64,000 bases of DNA from an uncultured Maribacter sp. GTDB lineage: Bacteria; Bacteroidota; Bacteroidia; Flavobacteriales; Flavobacteriaceae. The stretch spans positions 1 through 64,000 of the forward strand of contig CANNFY010000007.1 of the NCBI GenBank assembly GCA_947504045.1, given 5' to 3'. The position numbers were made by a program, and so were the translations under genes. The notes under the pieces were generated by a model, which was not told the DNA's origin, did no database searches, and saw only the letters and a list, made by a program, of their open reading frames with translations. This document shows, piece by piece, positions 44,855-54,429 of the stretch (positions are counted from its first letter, which is position 1; every line of letters starts with the position of its first letter).

Positions 44855-45496
44855 TTATTGGTTCCATTTAGATGGGTTTTTACGCCATTCCATTAAGGTG
44901 TTTAATTGTTCTTCTTTTATATACCCAGTGTTAGAGGCTTGCTCCATTAAATGCGTATAGTCTCCTAATGTGTTTAATGCCACATTTTTGTCTTTAAAAT
45001 TCTTTTCAGCAACATCAAAGCCATAGGTAAAAACAGCAACCATGCCTTTTACGTTTGCATTTTGTTCTCTTAAAGCATCTACAGCTCTTAAACTACTCAT
45101 TCCTGTACTTATTAAATCTTCAATAACAACTACAGTTTGGTTTGCTTCTAAGAAACCTTCTATTTGGTTTTTTCTTCCATGAGACTTAGGCTCTGGGCGT
45201 ACATAAACAAACGGTAACCCTAAATAATCTGCTACTAAAGCACCCATTCCAATAGCTCCAGTTGCAACCCCAGCAATAACATCTGGCTTGCCGTAAAGTT
45301 TTTCAACTTGTTTTGCAATTTCTTCTTTAATATAGTTGCGAATTGTAGGATAAGAGAGTATAATTCTATTATCGCAATAAATCGGAGATTTCCATCCAGA
45401 AGCCCATGTAAAAGGATTTTCTGGTTTCAACTTTATTGCATTAATTTGCAATAGTAGTTCTGCTGTTTTTTTAGCTGTATCTTTATCTAAAACCAT
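44855..45496 (-). CDS. pyrE: Orotate phosphoribosyltransferase
   Basis: 213 residues. KLKPENPFTWASGWKSPIYC is the substrate-binding start, GVATGAIGMGALVADYLGLP the phosphate loop, RPEPKSHGRKNQIEG the flexible loop, and TVVVIEDLISTGMSSLRAVD the PRPP-binding motif. It makes OMP in pyrimidine synthesis. Its ATG is only 7 bp away from the ATG of the divergent NUDIX gene, so its promoter must overlap that gene; TACATTTG on the minus strand (45508-45501) is a possible -7 box that would give a nearly leaderless mRNA. Confidence 0.96.
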   Translation of the reverse strand: MVLDKDTAKKTAELLLQINAIKLKPENPFTWASGWKSPIYCDNRIILSYPTIRNYIKEEIAKQVEKLYGKPDVIAGVATGAIGMGALVADYLGLPFVYVRPEPKSHGRKNQIEGFLEANQTVVVIEDLISTGMSSLRAVDALREQNANVKGMVAVFTYGFDVAEKNFKDKNVALNTLGDYTHLMEQASNTGYIKEEQLNTLMEWRKNPSKWNQ

Positions 45497-45503
45497 AACG
45501 CAA

Positions 45504-46094
45504 ATGTATAAAGTTTTTGTGAATGAATTGCCTCTTATTTTAACAAATAAAATGCCAGAGACAAGTAGTAATAATGTTTTTTTGTTAAACGACGATAATA
45601 GTATAGCGGAAGCAATTAGTGCGTTAAATAAAAAAAAGTTTTTTAAAGTTTATATATATCATCCTATTGAGGAAGAAATATTAGCAAAATTTACTGAAAA
45701 AATACCTTTGGTTGCAGCTGCAGGAGGAGTGGTTACTAATGATAAAGGTAAGGTGTTGTTTATTTATAGGAATGATAAATGGGATTTACCTAAAGGAAAA
45801 TTAGATCCAGGAGAAACTATAGAGGAGTGTGCTATACGTGAGGTAGAAGAGGAGACTGGAGTTAGAGGACTCGAAATTGAAAATTTTTTAAAAACAACAT
45901 ATCATATTTTTAAGAGAAATAATATTTATAAGTTAAAGGAAGTGCATTGGTTTGCCATGAAAACTAGCTTTGATGGAGAGTTAAAAGGACAAAAAAATGA
46001 AGGTATTGAGAAAGTGAAATGGAGAGGCCCTAAAAAAATAAAAGAGCTCTTGCGAAACTCTTACGTTAATATTAAAATTCTTTTTGACGAATAA
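45504..46094 (+). CDS. NUDIX hydrolase
   Basis: 196 residues. The Nudix box is complete at residues 98-120: G-x5-E104-x7-R112-E113-V-E-E116-E117-x-G119 (core REVEEETG). An N-terminal extension of about 65 residues (KVFVNELPLILTNKMP) is typical for a flavobacterial subgroup. It hydrolyses nucleoside diphosphates linked to another group; the exact substrate is not clear. Divergent from pyrE with a 7-bp gap between start codons. Confidence 0.92.
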   Translation: MYKVFVNELPLILTNKMPETSSNNVFLLNDDNSIAEAISALNKKKFFKVYIYHPIEEEILAKFTEKIPLVAAAGGVVTNDKGKVLFIYRNDKWDLPKGKLDPGETIEECAIREVEEETGVRGLEIENFLKTTYHIFKRNNIYKLKEVHWFAMKTSFDGELKGQKNEGIEKVKWRGPKKIKELLRNSYVNIKILFDE

Positions 46095-46106
46095 GGTGCG
46101 TTAGAT

Positions 46107-47855
46107 TTATTTAAGAACCCTGTAAATAGGATAGCTTAAGTGTTCTTTTTCATAATGCTTTGATTTTTTATAAAGCCAGTTTAGTTGTTTTTCCCAATTA
46201 TTAGAAAAAGTGGAATCGGTATTTTTTTTAAGTATAAACTCTTTACGTAAAATAGAGTCGTTTTCTAACATTTTTAAAGCAGTGTCTTCAAAAATATAAG
46301 GTGAATAATGTTCTTTTTGCTGTAATATAGTGTCAAAGTAATTCCAGTTGAAAAAGGAATCTATACATGCAGGTTCTAATGTTTCTATAATATACCTTAA
46401 CCCAATTTGATCAGTCGGAATAAGGTAGTCTCCTTTATGTACCAATGTTTTTTTATAGGATTTTTCTACAGTAGTGTTGTAGTGGTTATAGTGTCCTTCA
46501 TAGGAAGATGTATTTGTTTCAAAACTTTTTATCCTATAATTTTCTAATTTAACAATAGTGTCTTTTTCTATTAAAGAGTACTCTATACTATTAAGCGATA
46601 GTAGTTCTATAATTTTACTCCACTCTTTTTTTAATATATAAGCCTTGGGTACGGTTATAGAGTCTGTTGCTTTATAATAATTTTGATAGGTTACTTTTTT
46701 AGTAAAGGGTTTTGTTTTGTCGTATTTTAATCTAGGAAAACCTGTTATTTTACTAATAATAGTATCTGCTTTATAGCCTTTAAAATTTAAGGTGCTACTT
46801 TTTAGAGAGTCAATTTTCCAAGCTATTGGGTAGTGTTTTGTGCTAGTTAAGTTTTTTAATGCTTGTTCTCTTGTTTTTTTTATTTCAGAGTAATTTTTTT
46901 CGCTAATACTAATCATAGACTGCATTAATGCATAAGTTCCTAATACTCTTTTTTTATAGGGTTTTAGCATGTGTGTTTCTACCATTAAGCCAAAGGTATT
47001 CCATAAAGTAGTATAACCAGTAGAGTACCTTGGGTGGTCTAAAAATTGCGAAAAGCCAATTTCGGGTACTTGGTTATAAATATTAACAAAAGGTGTAATG
47101 TCCCATTTATTAGCTTTTAGTTCGCTTTCTAAATTAGGCATTAGTTTTGTGTGTAAATAGTTGCCTAAATTTCCGCCAAGTTTATTATGTTGTGTAAATA
47201 AATGTGTTAGTGTGTATTGGTAATCTGCACCGTTACTTACATGGTTGTCAATAAATATATCTGGATTAACTAAATGAAAAATTTGTGCAAATGTTTTGGC
47301 ATTTTTAGTGTCAGATTTTATAAAATCTCTATTTAAATCATAATTTAAAGCATTGCCTCTAAAACCATAAGAAATTGGTCCGTTTTGGTTAGCTCTTGAT
47401 GAGGAGTTTCTATTTAATGCCCCTCCAATATTATATAAAGGTATGGTTGATAAAATAGTGTTTTTTGGGGTGTTTATTTTTTTATTAGCTAAATCTCTAA
47501 ATAGTAGCATAGAGGCATCTATACCATCAGATTCTCCAGCGTGGATGCCATTATTAATTAAAATGGTTACTTTTTTAGAATCTATTTTTTTAAAATTAAA
47601 TTCTCCCTCAGGATTGTAAGTTACTAAATGCAACGGGTGTCCACTATCAGTTTCTCCAATAGTTTGTACGTTGATAGATGAATATTCTTTTGCTAATTTT
47701 AGATAAAAAGAAATAACCTCTTCGTAAGTAGCGGTTTCTTCTCCAGAAGATTTTTCAAAAGGTGTAGAAAATTTTTCTTCTTTTTTGTCTTCTTTAGTCT
47801 CACAAGAAAAAAGTAAAACTACAATTAGAGTGCTTATTAATATTCTCATTTTCAT
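46107..47855 (-). CDS. M14 family metallocarboxypeptidase, probable lipoprotein
   Basis: 582 residues from the ATG at 47855 (MKMRIL...). The N-terminus is a lipoprotein signal with a lipobox LLFSC. The M14 zinc ligands are His near 105 and Glu 108 (NGIHAGESDG) and the second His near 205 (FIDNHVSNG). NRDFIKSDTKNAKTF and GLMVETHMLKPYKKRV also fit the fold. The C-terminal about 250 residues are an unassigned beta-rich part. Predicted to trim peptides or peptidoglycan at the envelope. The catalytic Glu of the C-terminal part is probably in VETHML. Confidence 0.9.
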   Translation of the reverse strand: MKMRILISTLIVVLLFSCETKEDKKEEKFSTPFEKSSGEETATYEEVISFYLKLAKEYSSINVQTIGETDSGHPLHLVTYNPEGEFNFKKIDSKKVTILINNGIHAGESDGIDASMLLFRDLANKKINTPKNTILSTIPLYNIGGALNRNSSSRANQNGPISYGFRGNALNYDLNRDFIKSDTKNAKTFAQIFHLVNPDIFIDNHVSNGADYQYTLTHLFTQHNKLGGNLGNYLHTKLMPNLESELKANKWDITPFVNIYNQVPEIGFSQFLDHPRYSTGYTTLWNTFGLMVETHMLKPYKKRVLGTYALMQSMISISEKNYSEIKKTREQALKNLTSTKHYPIAWKIDSLKSSTLNFKGYKADTIISKITGFPRLKYDKTKPFTKKVTYQNYYKATDSITVPKAYILKKEWSKIIELLSLNSIEYSLIEKDTIVKLENYRIKSFETNTSSYEGHYNHYNTTVEKSYKKTLVHKGDYLIPTDQIGLRYIIETLEPACIDSFFNWNYFDTILQQKEHYSPYIFEDTALKMLENDSILRKEFILKKNTDSTFSNNWEKQLNWLYKKSKHYEKEHLSYPIYRVLK

Positions 47856-47902
47856 ATATTTAAAATACATTTACAAAATATATGTAAGGTACTTTATAGA
47901 TA

Positions 47903-47910
47903 CAAAAATA
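47903..47910 (-). promoter_or_regulatory. Candidate -7 element for the M14 peptidase gene
   Basis: Minus strand TATTTTTG, 47 nt before the ATG at 47855. The nearest TTG is 27 nt further up, a spacing also seen at kynU. Confidence 0.35.
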
Positions 47911-47932
47911 GGTAAAATCTTATAGAGAATGT

Positions 47933-48337
47933 TTAGGCAACTTTAGTAATTTTTTCCATTTCTTCTTTTTTAATTGGTTTGTTATTAAAAGTAATTAAAT
48001 GGTGTGTTTGTTTTTTGTAATAGTTCCAATTATTGCGGTCTAACTCATCTATGGAAGATGTTATAATATTAATGCGTACAACTTTTTTTATGGGTAGTTT
48101 TATAAATTCTTCAAGAAATTGCCAACCATCCATAATAGGCATATTTATATCTAAAAAAATAACTTGAGGTAAGGGTGTATTGCTTTTAAGCATTTCAGAA
48201 ATGCTTTCTATTGCAACTTTGCCATTTTCAAATTTAAACAATTGCTTAAATTCCGTTACTAGTCCGAGCATTTTTTGAATGCCAAAAACTGTAATAGGGT
48301 CATCGTCTATTATACAAATAGAATTAATTTTCTTCAT
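47933..48337 (-). CDS. Single-domain response regulator
   Basis: 134 residues, a receiver domain only: ICIIDDDPITVFGIQKML holds the acidic pocket, VIFLDINMPIMDGWQFLEEF has the phospho-Asp, INIITSSIDELD the Thr/Ser, and HHLITFNNKPIKKEEM the Lys. It lacks an output domain, so it acts through partners. Its ATG overlaps the 3' end of the histidine kinase gene by 14 nt, so the two form one two-component pair. Confidence 0.92.
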   Translation of the reverse strand: MKKINSICIIDDDPITVFGIQKMLGLVTEFKQLFKFENGKVAIESISEMLKSNTPLPQVIFLDINMPIMDGWQFLEEFIKLPIKKVVRINIITSSIDELDRNNWNYYKKQTHHLITFNNKPIKKEEMEKITKVA

Positions 48338-50180
48338 TAAAATGTATGTTAAATGTGGTTCCTAATCCCACTTTACTTGTTACAGTAACCTTGCCTTTCA
48401 TAGCTTCTATTTGGTTTTTGGTAATATATAAACCAATACCTCTGGAGTCTTTGTGATTATGAAAAGTTTTATACATACCGAACAATTTGTCTCCGTATTT
48501 ATCTAAATCTATACCTAAACCATTGTCAGTAATACTTACAATAGAAGTGTCATTTTCTTTTTTGAAGGTAATTTTTAATACAGGGTTTCTTTCGGGGCTT
48601 TTATATTTTACTCCATTGGTTATAAAATTCATTAATATGCTATCTATATAAGAAGGAATAACCTTTATAGTTGCGTTTTTTGGAATTTCTGAAATAATTT
48701 CCGCCTTATTTTTGGATAAATAAGCATCTAGGTTTTGTTTAATGTTATCTATTCTTTTATTAATATTAATTGGTTTTTTTTCTAAATTAATATTAGTGCT
48801 AATAGCAACTACTTCATTAAGATTGTCTAAAGTTTCTAATAAATTATCTGATGCATTTCTGAGCATGTTTAGTATGCTTTCTTTTTCGGTTTCTACTTTT
48901 TCGTTTGTTAAAAAGTCTAAAAGCATAGAAAAATTTGCCGTGTGTGATCTTAGATTATGAGATACTATATGAGCAAAATTTATTAGTTTTTTATTTTGTA
49001 ATGATGTAACATTAATTAAATTTCTTAACTCTTCTTCTTTTTGTTTTAGTGGAGTAATATCTGTACTAATACCAATTATGCCATAAGCATCTCCATTTTC
49101 ATTTGTAAGTGGTATTTTAGAAACAAGAAAAGTATTGCTTTCTCCATTTTTTTTAATGCAAATGGTTTCTTTATTAAGTATAGGTTTTAGCGATTTTATA
49201 ACACTAATGTCATCTTTTCTGTTTCTTTTAGCTACTTCTTTGGTAAAAAAATCAAAATCATTTTTTCCTAATAAATCCTTTGTTTGGTTTACGCCATAAT
49301 ATTCACATTCTGCTTTGTTTACTAATATTTTTCTAGACTCTCTGTCTTTTATGTAAACATTTAAAGGTAGATTGTCTATTAAGGTTTTTAAAAGCTGTTC
49401 GTTTTCTTTTATTTTATTGTTTCCTTCTACTTGGTCAGATATGTCTTGAAATGTGCCTAGTAAACCTATTAACTCTTTGTTTTTAAATACAGGTTGCCCT
49501 GTTGCTATTATCCATTTTTCTTTTCCTTTAGCAGTTATTATTTGTGCTTTTTCGCTCCAAGGTTTGTTGTTAATTATAGCATTATGAAAAGACATAGAAA
49601 TAGTGTTTCTACTAATTCCGTCTTTGTAAAAATTAATAGCAGTATCTACATTCGGAGTATAGTCTAAAGGAACTTCGTGAATAGTTTTTGTAATATTACA
49701 CCAGGTTACTTTATCTGTTTTAACATTATATTCCCAGGTGCCTATTTTAGTAATTTCAGATTTTTCTAGTAATAGGGCTTCTAGTTTTTCAATACGTATT
49801 TCGTTTATAATTCTAGAGGTTACATTTTCTGCTTGAATTATAACTCCTATTACATTTTCTTCACTATCATACCAAGGTATGTTAGACCACTCAAACCATT
49901 GTGTGTTATTATTAGAATCTTTAAATTTTGTATTAAAAAGATCACTAGGTTGCCCATTTAGACAATTTTTAAGAATAATTTCCCACTCATTATTTTCTTC
50001 TCCATCTTTAAATAAAGAGAAAATAGAATTGCCAAAAACATTACTTGTGTCAAAATTAAATTCATTAATCCATTGGTTAGAAGCGTGGATTACTTCGAAC
50101 TTGCTGTTAATAAAAGCAGTTGCTTTTGGCAGCTGTTTTATCAAGTAATTATTAACAAGTTTTAAGTCCTTCTTAAGCAT
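48324..50180 (-). CDS. Multi-PAS sensor histidine kinase, cytoplasmic
   Basis: 618 residues from the ATG at 50180 (MLKKDLKLVNNYL); a start 23 codons further up (50249) is possible. There are three PAS-type modules: about 15-120 (LPKATAFINSKFEVIHASNQ, split), 135-245 (KIGTWEYNVKTDKVTW) and 260-375 (LKTLIDNLPLNVYIKDRESR). The dimerisation helix has the HNLRSH-type motif common in flavobacteria (IVSHNLRSHTANFSMLLDFL), followed by the ATPase (NFITNGVKYKSPE, DNGLGIDLD, GIGLYITKNQIEA). No membrane helix is seen, so the signal should be cytoplasmic. Pairs with the overlapping receiver gene. Confidence 0.9.
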   Translation of the reverse strand: MLKKDLKLVNNYLIKQLPKATAFINSKFEVIHASNQWINEFNFDTSNVFGNSIFSLFKDGEENNEWEIILKNCLNGQPSDLFNTKFKDSNNNTQWFEWSNIPWYDSEENVIGVIIQAENVTSRIINEIRIEKLEALLLEKSEITKIGTWEYNVKTDKVTWCNITKTIHEVPLDYTPNVDTAINFYKDGISRNTISMSFHNAIINNKPWSEKAQIITAKGKEKWIIATGQPVFKNKELIGLLGTFQDISDQVEGNNKIKENEQLLKTLIDNLPLNVYIKDRESRKILVNKAECEYYGVNQTKDLLGKNDFDFFTKEVAKRNRKDDISVIKSLKPILNKETICIKKNGESNTFLVSKIPLTNENGDAYGIIGISTDITPLKQKEEELRNLINVTSLQNKKLINFAHIVSHNLRSHTANFSMLLDFLTNEKVETEKESILNMLRNASDNLLETLDNLNEVVAISTNINLEKKPININKRIDNIKQNLDAYLSKNKAEIISEIPKNATIKVIPSYIDSILMNFITNGVKYKSPERNPVLKITFKKENDTSIVSITDNGLGIDLDKYGDKLFGMYKTFHNHKDSRGIGLYITKNQIEAMKGKVTVTSKVGLGTTFNIHFNEEN

Positions 50181-50340
50181 ATTGTCGTATTTTCTTACTA
50201 ATGTAAGACGATTGTGCGATATAAGTAAAGGTTTGTTGTGAATTAGCAAAAAGTCGTTGTGTTTGGTTTAAATTCTATAGATAAAGATAATAAATTTTAA
50301 CATAAGAAGGTAATTTCTTACATTGTTAATTGTAATATAT

Positions 50341-50375
50341 AAACAAAAACCTCATAAAAAATGAGGTTTTTGTTT
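50341..50375. terminator. Terminator after the ddl-coaD pair
   Basis: Stem aaacaaaaacctcat with atgaggtttttgttt around loop aaaaa. It works for the minus-strand ddl-coaD transcript and separates it from the sensor kinase gene. Confidence 0.82.
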
Positions 50376-50409
50376 ATTTTGTAAGAATAATCTTATTTTA
50401 GGTAAATAG

Positions 50410-50865
50410 TTAATTAACTTTTACTGTTTCTGGTACTAATACAGAGTAGTCTCCTCCGTTACGAATAACGTCTCTTACAATAGAAGAACTTATGTAAGAT
50501 TTACCTGAAGATGTTAGAAGAAATACAGTTTCTATTTCGGAAAGTTTTCTGTTGGTGTGGGCTATTGCTTTTTCAAATTCAAAATCAGCAGGGTTTCTTA
50601 ATCCTCTTAAAATAAAATTAGCATCTATTTTTCTGCAATAATCTACTGTAAGACCGGTGTAGGTTTTTACTTTTATTTTTGGTTCGTGTTTAAATGCTTC
50701 CGAAATAAACCGTACTCTTTCTTCTAGAGTAAACATGTATTTTTTATCGGCATTCTTTCCAATAGCAATAATTAACTCATCAAAAAGAGAAAGTCCTCTT
50801 GTAATAATATCATAATGTCCTAACGTAAGAGGGTCAAAAGAACCCGGAAAAATTGCTCGTCTCAT
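50410..50865 (-). CDS. coaD: Phosphopantetheine adenylyltransferase
   Basis: 151 residues. The nucleotidyltransferase motif is at the N-terminus, PGSFDPLTLGHYDII with the (T/H)xGH site, followed by NADKKYMFTLEERVRF, LRGLRNPADFEFEKAIAHTN and TSSGKSYISSSIVRDVI. It makes dephospho-CoA in CoA synthesis. 17 bp after ddl. Confidence 0.96.
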   Translation of the reverse strand: MRRAIFPGSFDPLTLGHYDIITRGLSLFDELIIAIGKNADKKYMFTLEERVRFISEAFKHEPKIKVKTYTGLTVDYCRKIDANFILRGLRNPADFEFEKAIAHTNRKLSEIETVFLLTSSGKSYISSSIVRDVIRNGGDYSVLVPETVKVN

Positions 50866-50882
50866 AATAATAAAGTTACGTT

Positions 50883-51857
50883 TTATTCTAATACTTCTTC
50901 TATTGCACTTTTAAAAAGGTCCGCTAAAGGTATTCCTGCTTCTTGTGCTTGTTGTGGTAAAATACTTTCGGTGGTTAAACCAGGAGTAGTATTCATTTCT
51001 AACATATAAGGCGTGTCTCCAATAAAAATAAATTCGCTTCTAGAGTATCCTGTCATTTTTAGAATGTCATAAGCTTTTTTAGCAGCTTCTGTAACATTTT
51101 TTTGTTGTTCGCTTGTTATTCTAGCGGGTGTTATTTCGGTAGATTTACCTTCATATTTAGCTTCGTAATCAAAAAAGTCATTTTCAGAAACTATTTCTGT
51201 AATCGGAAGAACTTTAGTTTTTCCTTTATATTTTATAACGCCTACAGATACTTCTATGCCATCTAAAAAGCTTTCAATAATTATTTCATCGTCTTCTTTA
51301 TAGGCGTTTTCTATTGCAGCTTTTAAATCTTCTTTTTTATGTACTTTAGAAATACCAAAACTGCTTCCTGCTTTATTAGCTTTAACAAAACATGGTAATT
51401 TAACCTTATTAATAATGGCATCTTCATCTATTGCATCACCTAAATTTAAATAATAAGATTCAGCAGATTTTATTCCGTAAGGTTTTAAAACACTAAGTAA
51501 ATCTCTTTTGTTAAAAGTTAAAGAAGACTGGTAGTAATTACACGAAGTTTGCGGAATGTTTAATAATTGAAAATATCCTTGCATAAGACCATCTTCTCCA
51601 GGAGAGCCATGTATGGCATTAAAAACACAGTCAAAAGTAATGTGCTGACCGTTAATTGTAATAGAAAAATCACCTTTGTTAACGTTGTGCTCTGTATTGT
51701 CTGGCGCTACATATACCCACTTTTCTTTAAAGATATGAATACGATACGCTTTAAACAAAGATTTATCTAAATAATCATAAACAACATTGCCACTCTTTAA
51801 TGATATTTTATATTCACTAGAGTAACCTCCCATAATTATGGCTACTTTTTTCTTCAT
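50883..51857 (-). CDS. ddl: D-alanine--D-alanine ligase
   Basis: 324 residues, ATP-grasp enzyme that makes the D-Ala-D-Ala end of the peptidoglycan stem. VAIIMGGYSSEYKISLKSG, FNAIHGSPGEDGLMQGYFQL, PCFVKANKAGSSFGISKV, IESFLDGIEVSVGVI and YMLEMNTTPGLTTESILPQQ are the family blocks. Its start is divergent from the PASTA gene. Confidence 0.96.
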   Translation of the reverse strand: MKKKVAIIMGGYSSEYKISLKSGNVVYDYLDKSLFKAYRIHIFKEKWVYVAPDNTEHNVNKGDFSITINGQHITFDCVFNAIHGSPGEDGLMQGYFQLLNIPQTSCNYYQSSLTFNKRDLLSVLKPYGIKSAESYYLNLGDAIDEDAIINKVKLPCFVKANKAGSSFGISKVHKKEDLKAAIENAYKEDDEIIIESFLDGIEVSVGVIKYKGKTKVLPITEIVSENDFFDYEAKYEGKSTEITPARITSEQQKNVTEAAKKAYDILKMTGYSRSEFIFIGDTPYMLEMNTTPGLTTESILPQQAQEAGIPLADLFKSAIEEVLE

Positions 51858-51926
51858 ATTATAGTATTACTATTTTTTAAAATAAATAACAAGGTATCAA
51901 AGTAAAGAAAAAAGCAATGCGTTTCC

Positions 51927-51934
51927 TATATTTG
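51927..51934 (+). promoter_or_regulatory. Candidate -7 element for the PASTA gene
   Basis: TATATTTG, 18 nt before the ATG at 51953. It lies inside the region that would be coding if the ATG at 51917 were used, so it favours the later start. No -33 match. Confidence 0.4.
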
Positions 51935-51952
51935 TCTAGTCAAATATACTCC

Positions 51953-52540
51953 ATGAGAAATTTATTTAATTTTTTTAGAAGCAAATCTTTTTTAATTCAA
52001 TTAGGGTTAGCGGCACTCCTTTTACTAGTTTTAATATTTGCAATGTTACGATGGTTAAATAGTACCACTAACCATGGTGAGTTTGTAGAAGTTCCAGATT
52101 TTTCTAAGATGTCTGTTATGGATATGCGAAAAGCAGTAGAAGACGCAAGTTTACGTTATGAGGTTTTAGATTCTGCAAATTATAATCCAGATTATCCAAG
52201 ATTTTCTATAATAGAACAAAATCCGCAAGCTGGTAATAAAGTAAAAGAAAATAGAAAAATATACTTTACTGTAAATCCATCTGGTTATAAAAAAGTAACC
52301 ATTCCTAAAATTATACAGGTTACACAAAGGAATGCTAAATCTATGCTTAGAGCAGTAGGTTTAGATGTGCAACGTGTAACATATATAGATGAGCTTGGTA
52401 AGGATATGGTGTATTCTATAAAACATAAAGGAAAAGTAATTCATCCCGGAGATAAGCTGCCAAAAACCTCTAAAGTAGAATTAATATGTGGTAATGGGAG
52501 TATAACAGAAAGAGCACAAATAAAGGCAGATTCGGAATAA
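51953..52540 (+). CDS. PASTA-domain membrane protein
   Basis: 195 residues from the ATG at 51953 (MRNLFNFFRSKSFL). One membrane helix (LIQLGLAALLLLVLIFAMLR) is followed by two or three PASTA modules: FVEVPDFSKMSVMDMRKAVE, YPRFSIIEQNPQAGNKVKEN, VTIPKIIQVTQRNAKSML, KGKVIHPGDKLPKTSKVELI. PASTA domains bind muropeptides in kinases and PBPs; here there is no kinase or PBP domain. The rluD-type gene follows by 3 bp, a pairing common in flavobacteria. Confidence 0.9.
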   Translation: MRNLFNFFRSKSFLIQLGLAALLLLVLIFAMLRWLNSTTNHGEFVEVPDFSKMSVMDMRKAVEDASLRYEVLDSANYNPDYPRFSIIEQNPQAGNKVKENRKIYFTVNPSGYKKVTIPKIIQVTQRNAKSMLRAVGLDVQRVTYIDELGKDMVYSIKHKGKVIHPGDKLPKTSKVELICGNGSITERAQIKADSE

Positions 52541-52543
52541 TAT

Positions 52544-53572
52544 ATGTTACCATTAGAAGAAGGCCCAGAGCCAAATGAAGAAGAGCTTTATGAGCACCAT
52601 AAAGTAATAGCATCTAAAGGGCAAATACCTTTAAGAGTAGATAAGTTTTTAATGAATTTTATTGAAAATGCTACACGTAATAAAATACAACAATCTGCTA
52701 AAGGTGGTCATATTTGGGTAAATGGTAAGGTTGTAAAACAAAATTACAAGGTAAAAGCAGAAGATGAAGTAAAGGTGCTTTTTGAGCATCCACCGCATGA
52801 GTTTTTATTAGTTCCGGAAAACATTCCTTTAGATATTGTTTATGAAGATGATGTGTTAATGGTGGTAAATAAGCCAGCAGGAATGGTAGTTCACCCGGGT
52901 CATGGTAACTATTCAGGAACCTTAATTAACGCCCTTATTTACCATGTAGATAATTTGCCATCTAATAGTAATGAGCGCCCTGGTTTAGTACATAGAATAG
53001 ATAAAGATACTTCTGGTCTTTTAGTTATTGCCAAAACGGAAGAAGCAATGACACATTTATCTAAACAATTTTTTAATAAAACCTCTGAAAGAGAATATAT
53101 AGCATTGGTTTGGGGTAATGTAGAAGAAGATGAAGGTACTGTAGAAGGTCATGTAGGAAGGCACCCAAAAAACAGGCTGCAAATGCATGTTTTTCCGGAA
53201 GGAGAACAAGGTAAAGAAGCTGTTACACATTATAAAGTTATAGAGCGTTTGGGGTATGTTACTTTGGTTTCTTGTAAACTAGAAACAGGAAGAACGCATC
53301 AAATAAGAGTGCATATGAAGCACATTGGACATACACTTTTTAATGATGAGCGTTATGGTGGAGAACGAATTTTAAAAGGAACCACCTTTACTAAATACAA
53401 ACAATTTGTAGAGAATGCTTTTAAAATTTTACCAAGACAAGCATTACACGCTAAAACCTTAGGGTTTATACACCCAGTTACAGGTGAAAAAATGAATTTC
53501 GATTCAGATATTCCAGAAGATATAGCAAATTGTGTAGAAAAATGGAGGCAATACGCCAAGCATAGTCAGTAG
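52544..53572 (+). CDS. rluD: RluA/RluD-family 23S rRNA pseudouridine synthase
   Basis: 342 residues. An N-terminal S4 RNA-binding domain (LRVDKFLMNFIENATRNKIQ) precedes the catalytic domain with VVNKPAGMVVHPGHGNYSGT and the active Asp near 152 in VHRIDKDTSGLLVIAKTEEA. LETGRTHQIRVHMKHIGHTL and RQALHAKTLGF also match. It turns uridines in large-subunit rRNA into pseudouridine; the exact positions are assumed from RluD. Confidence 0.93.
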   Translation: MLPLEEGPEPNEEELYEHHKVIASKGQIPLRVDKFLMNFIENATRNKIQQSAKGGHIWVNGKVVKQNYKVKAEDEVKVLFEHPPHEFLLVPENIPLDIVYEDDVLMVVNKPAGMVVHPGHGNYSGTLINALIYHVDNLPSNSNERPGLVHRIDKDTSGLLVIAKTEEAMTHLSKQFFNKTSEREYIALVWGNVEEDEGTVEGHVGRHPKNRLQMHVFPEGEQGKEAVTHYKVIERLGYVTLVSCKLETGRTHQIRVHMKHIGHTLFNDERYGGERILKGTTFTKYKQFVENAFKILPRQALHAKTLGFIHPVTGEKMNFDSDIPEDIANCVEKWRQYAKHSQ

Positions 53573-53667
53573 TATAAATTTCTATAATACCACTATAAAA
53601 AAGACTTTTTATAGGAAATTGTTATTCCAGTAAATCCTTATTATTTTTATACTCTAATTGCAAGAAA

Positions 53668-54429
53668 ATGAAAATAGTTATTTCACCAGCAAAGTCATTA
53701 GATTTTGAAAGTAAGTTACCAACAAGTCAGTTTACCCAACCACAATTTATAAACGAAGCCGTAAAGTTAAATGCTGTTTTAGCTAAAAAGAAGCCTAAAA
53801 ATTTATCCGATTTAATGCATATTTCAGATAAACTGGCACAGCTAAACTGGCAAAGAAACCAAGACTTTACAACCCCGTTTAATCCAGAAAATGCTAGACC
53901 AGCAGTATTTGCTTTTAGTGGCGATGTTTACCAAGGTTTAGATGCGTATAATTTAGAAGAAGATAAGCTAACTACTTTGCAAGATAGCTTAAGAATATTA
54001 TCTGGTTTATATGGTATTCTAAAACCCCTAGATTTAATACAGCCGTATAGGTTAGAAATGGGAACCAAACTAAAAATAGGTAGAAAAGAAAATTTATATG
54101 AGTTTTGGAAAAAAGAACTTACAAACCATCTTAATTCAGAATTGCAAGATGGAGAGCTTTTTGTAAACCTTGCTAGTAACGAATATTTTTCTGCAATAGA
54201 TACTAAAACCTTAAAAGCGCCTATAATTTCTCCGGTTTTTAAAGATTGGAAAAACGATAAACTTAAAATAATAAGTTTTTATGCAAAAAAGGCTCGCGGC
54301 TCAATGGTACGTTACATTGTAAATACAAACGCCACTACTTTAGAAGATATAAAAGGATTTAATTTAGACGGATATCAATTTAGTAAAGAGCACACTCTAA
54401 AAGAAAATGAGCCGGTTTTTATACGATAA
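53668..54429 (+). CDS. yaaA: Peroxide stress protein YaaA (DUF328)
   Basis: 253 residues. [20 protein letters not shown] is the family's N-terminus; [70 protein letters not shown] and [17 protein letters not shown] are all typical. In E. coli YaaA lowers free iron and DNA damage during hydrogen peroxide stress and binds DNA. Stands alone between rluD and pyc. Confidence 0.95.
   Translation: MKIVISPAKSLDFESKLPTSQFTQPQFINEAVKLNAVLAKKKPKNLSDLMHISDKLAQLNWQRNQDFTTPFNPENARPAVFAFSGDVYQGLDAYNLEEDKLTTLQDSLRILSGLYGILKPLDLIQPYRLEMGTKLKIGRKENLYEFWKKELTNHLNSELQDGELFVNLASNEYFSAIDTKTLKAPIISPVFKDWKNDKLKIISFYAKKARGSMVRYIVNTNATTLEDIKGFNLDGYQFSKEHTLKENEPVFIR

Noticed and set aside
53593-53614. AT-only hairpin after the rluD-type gene
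   Set aside because: Eight A/T-dominated pairs without a clear T-run; expected by chance at this GC content.
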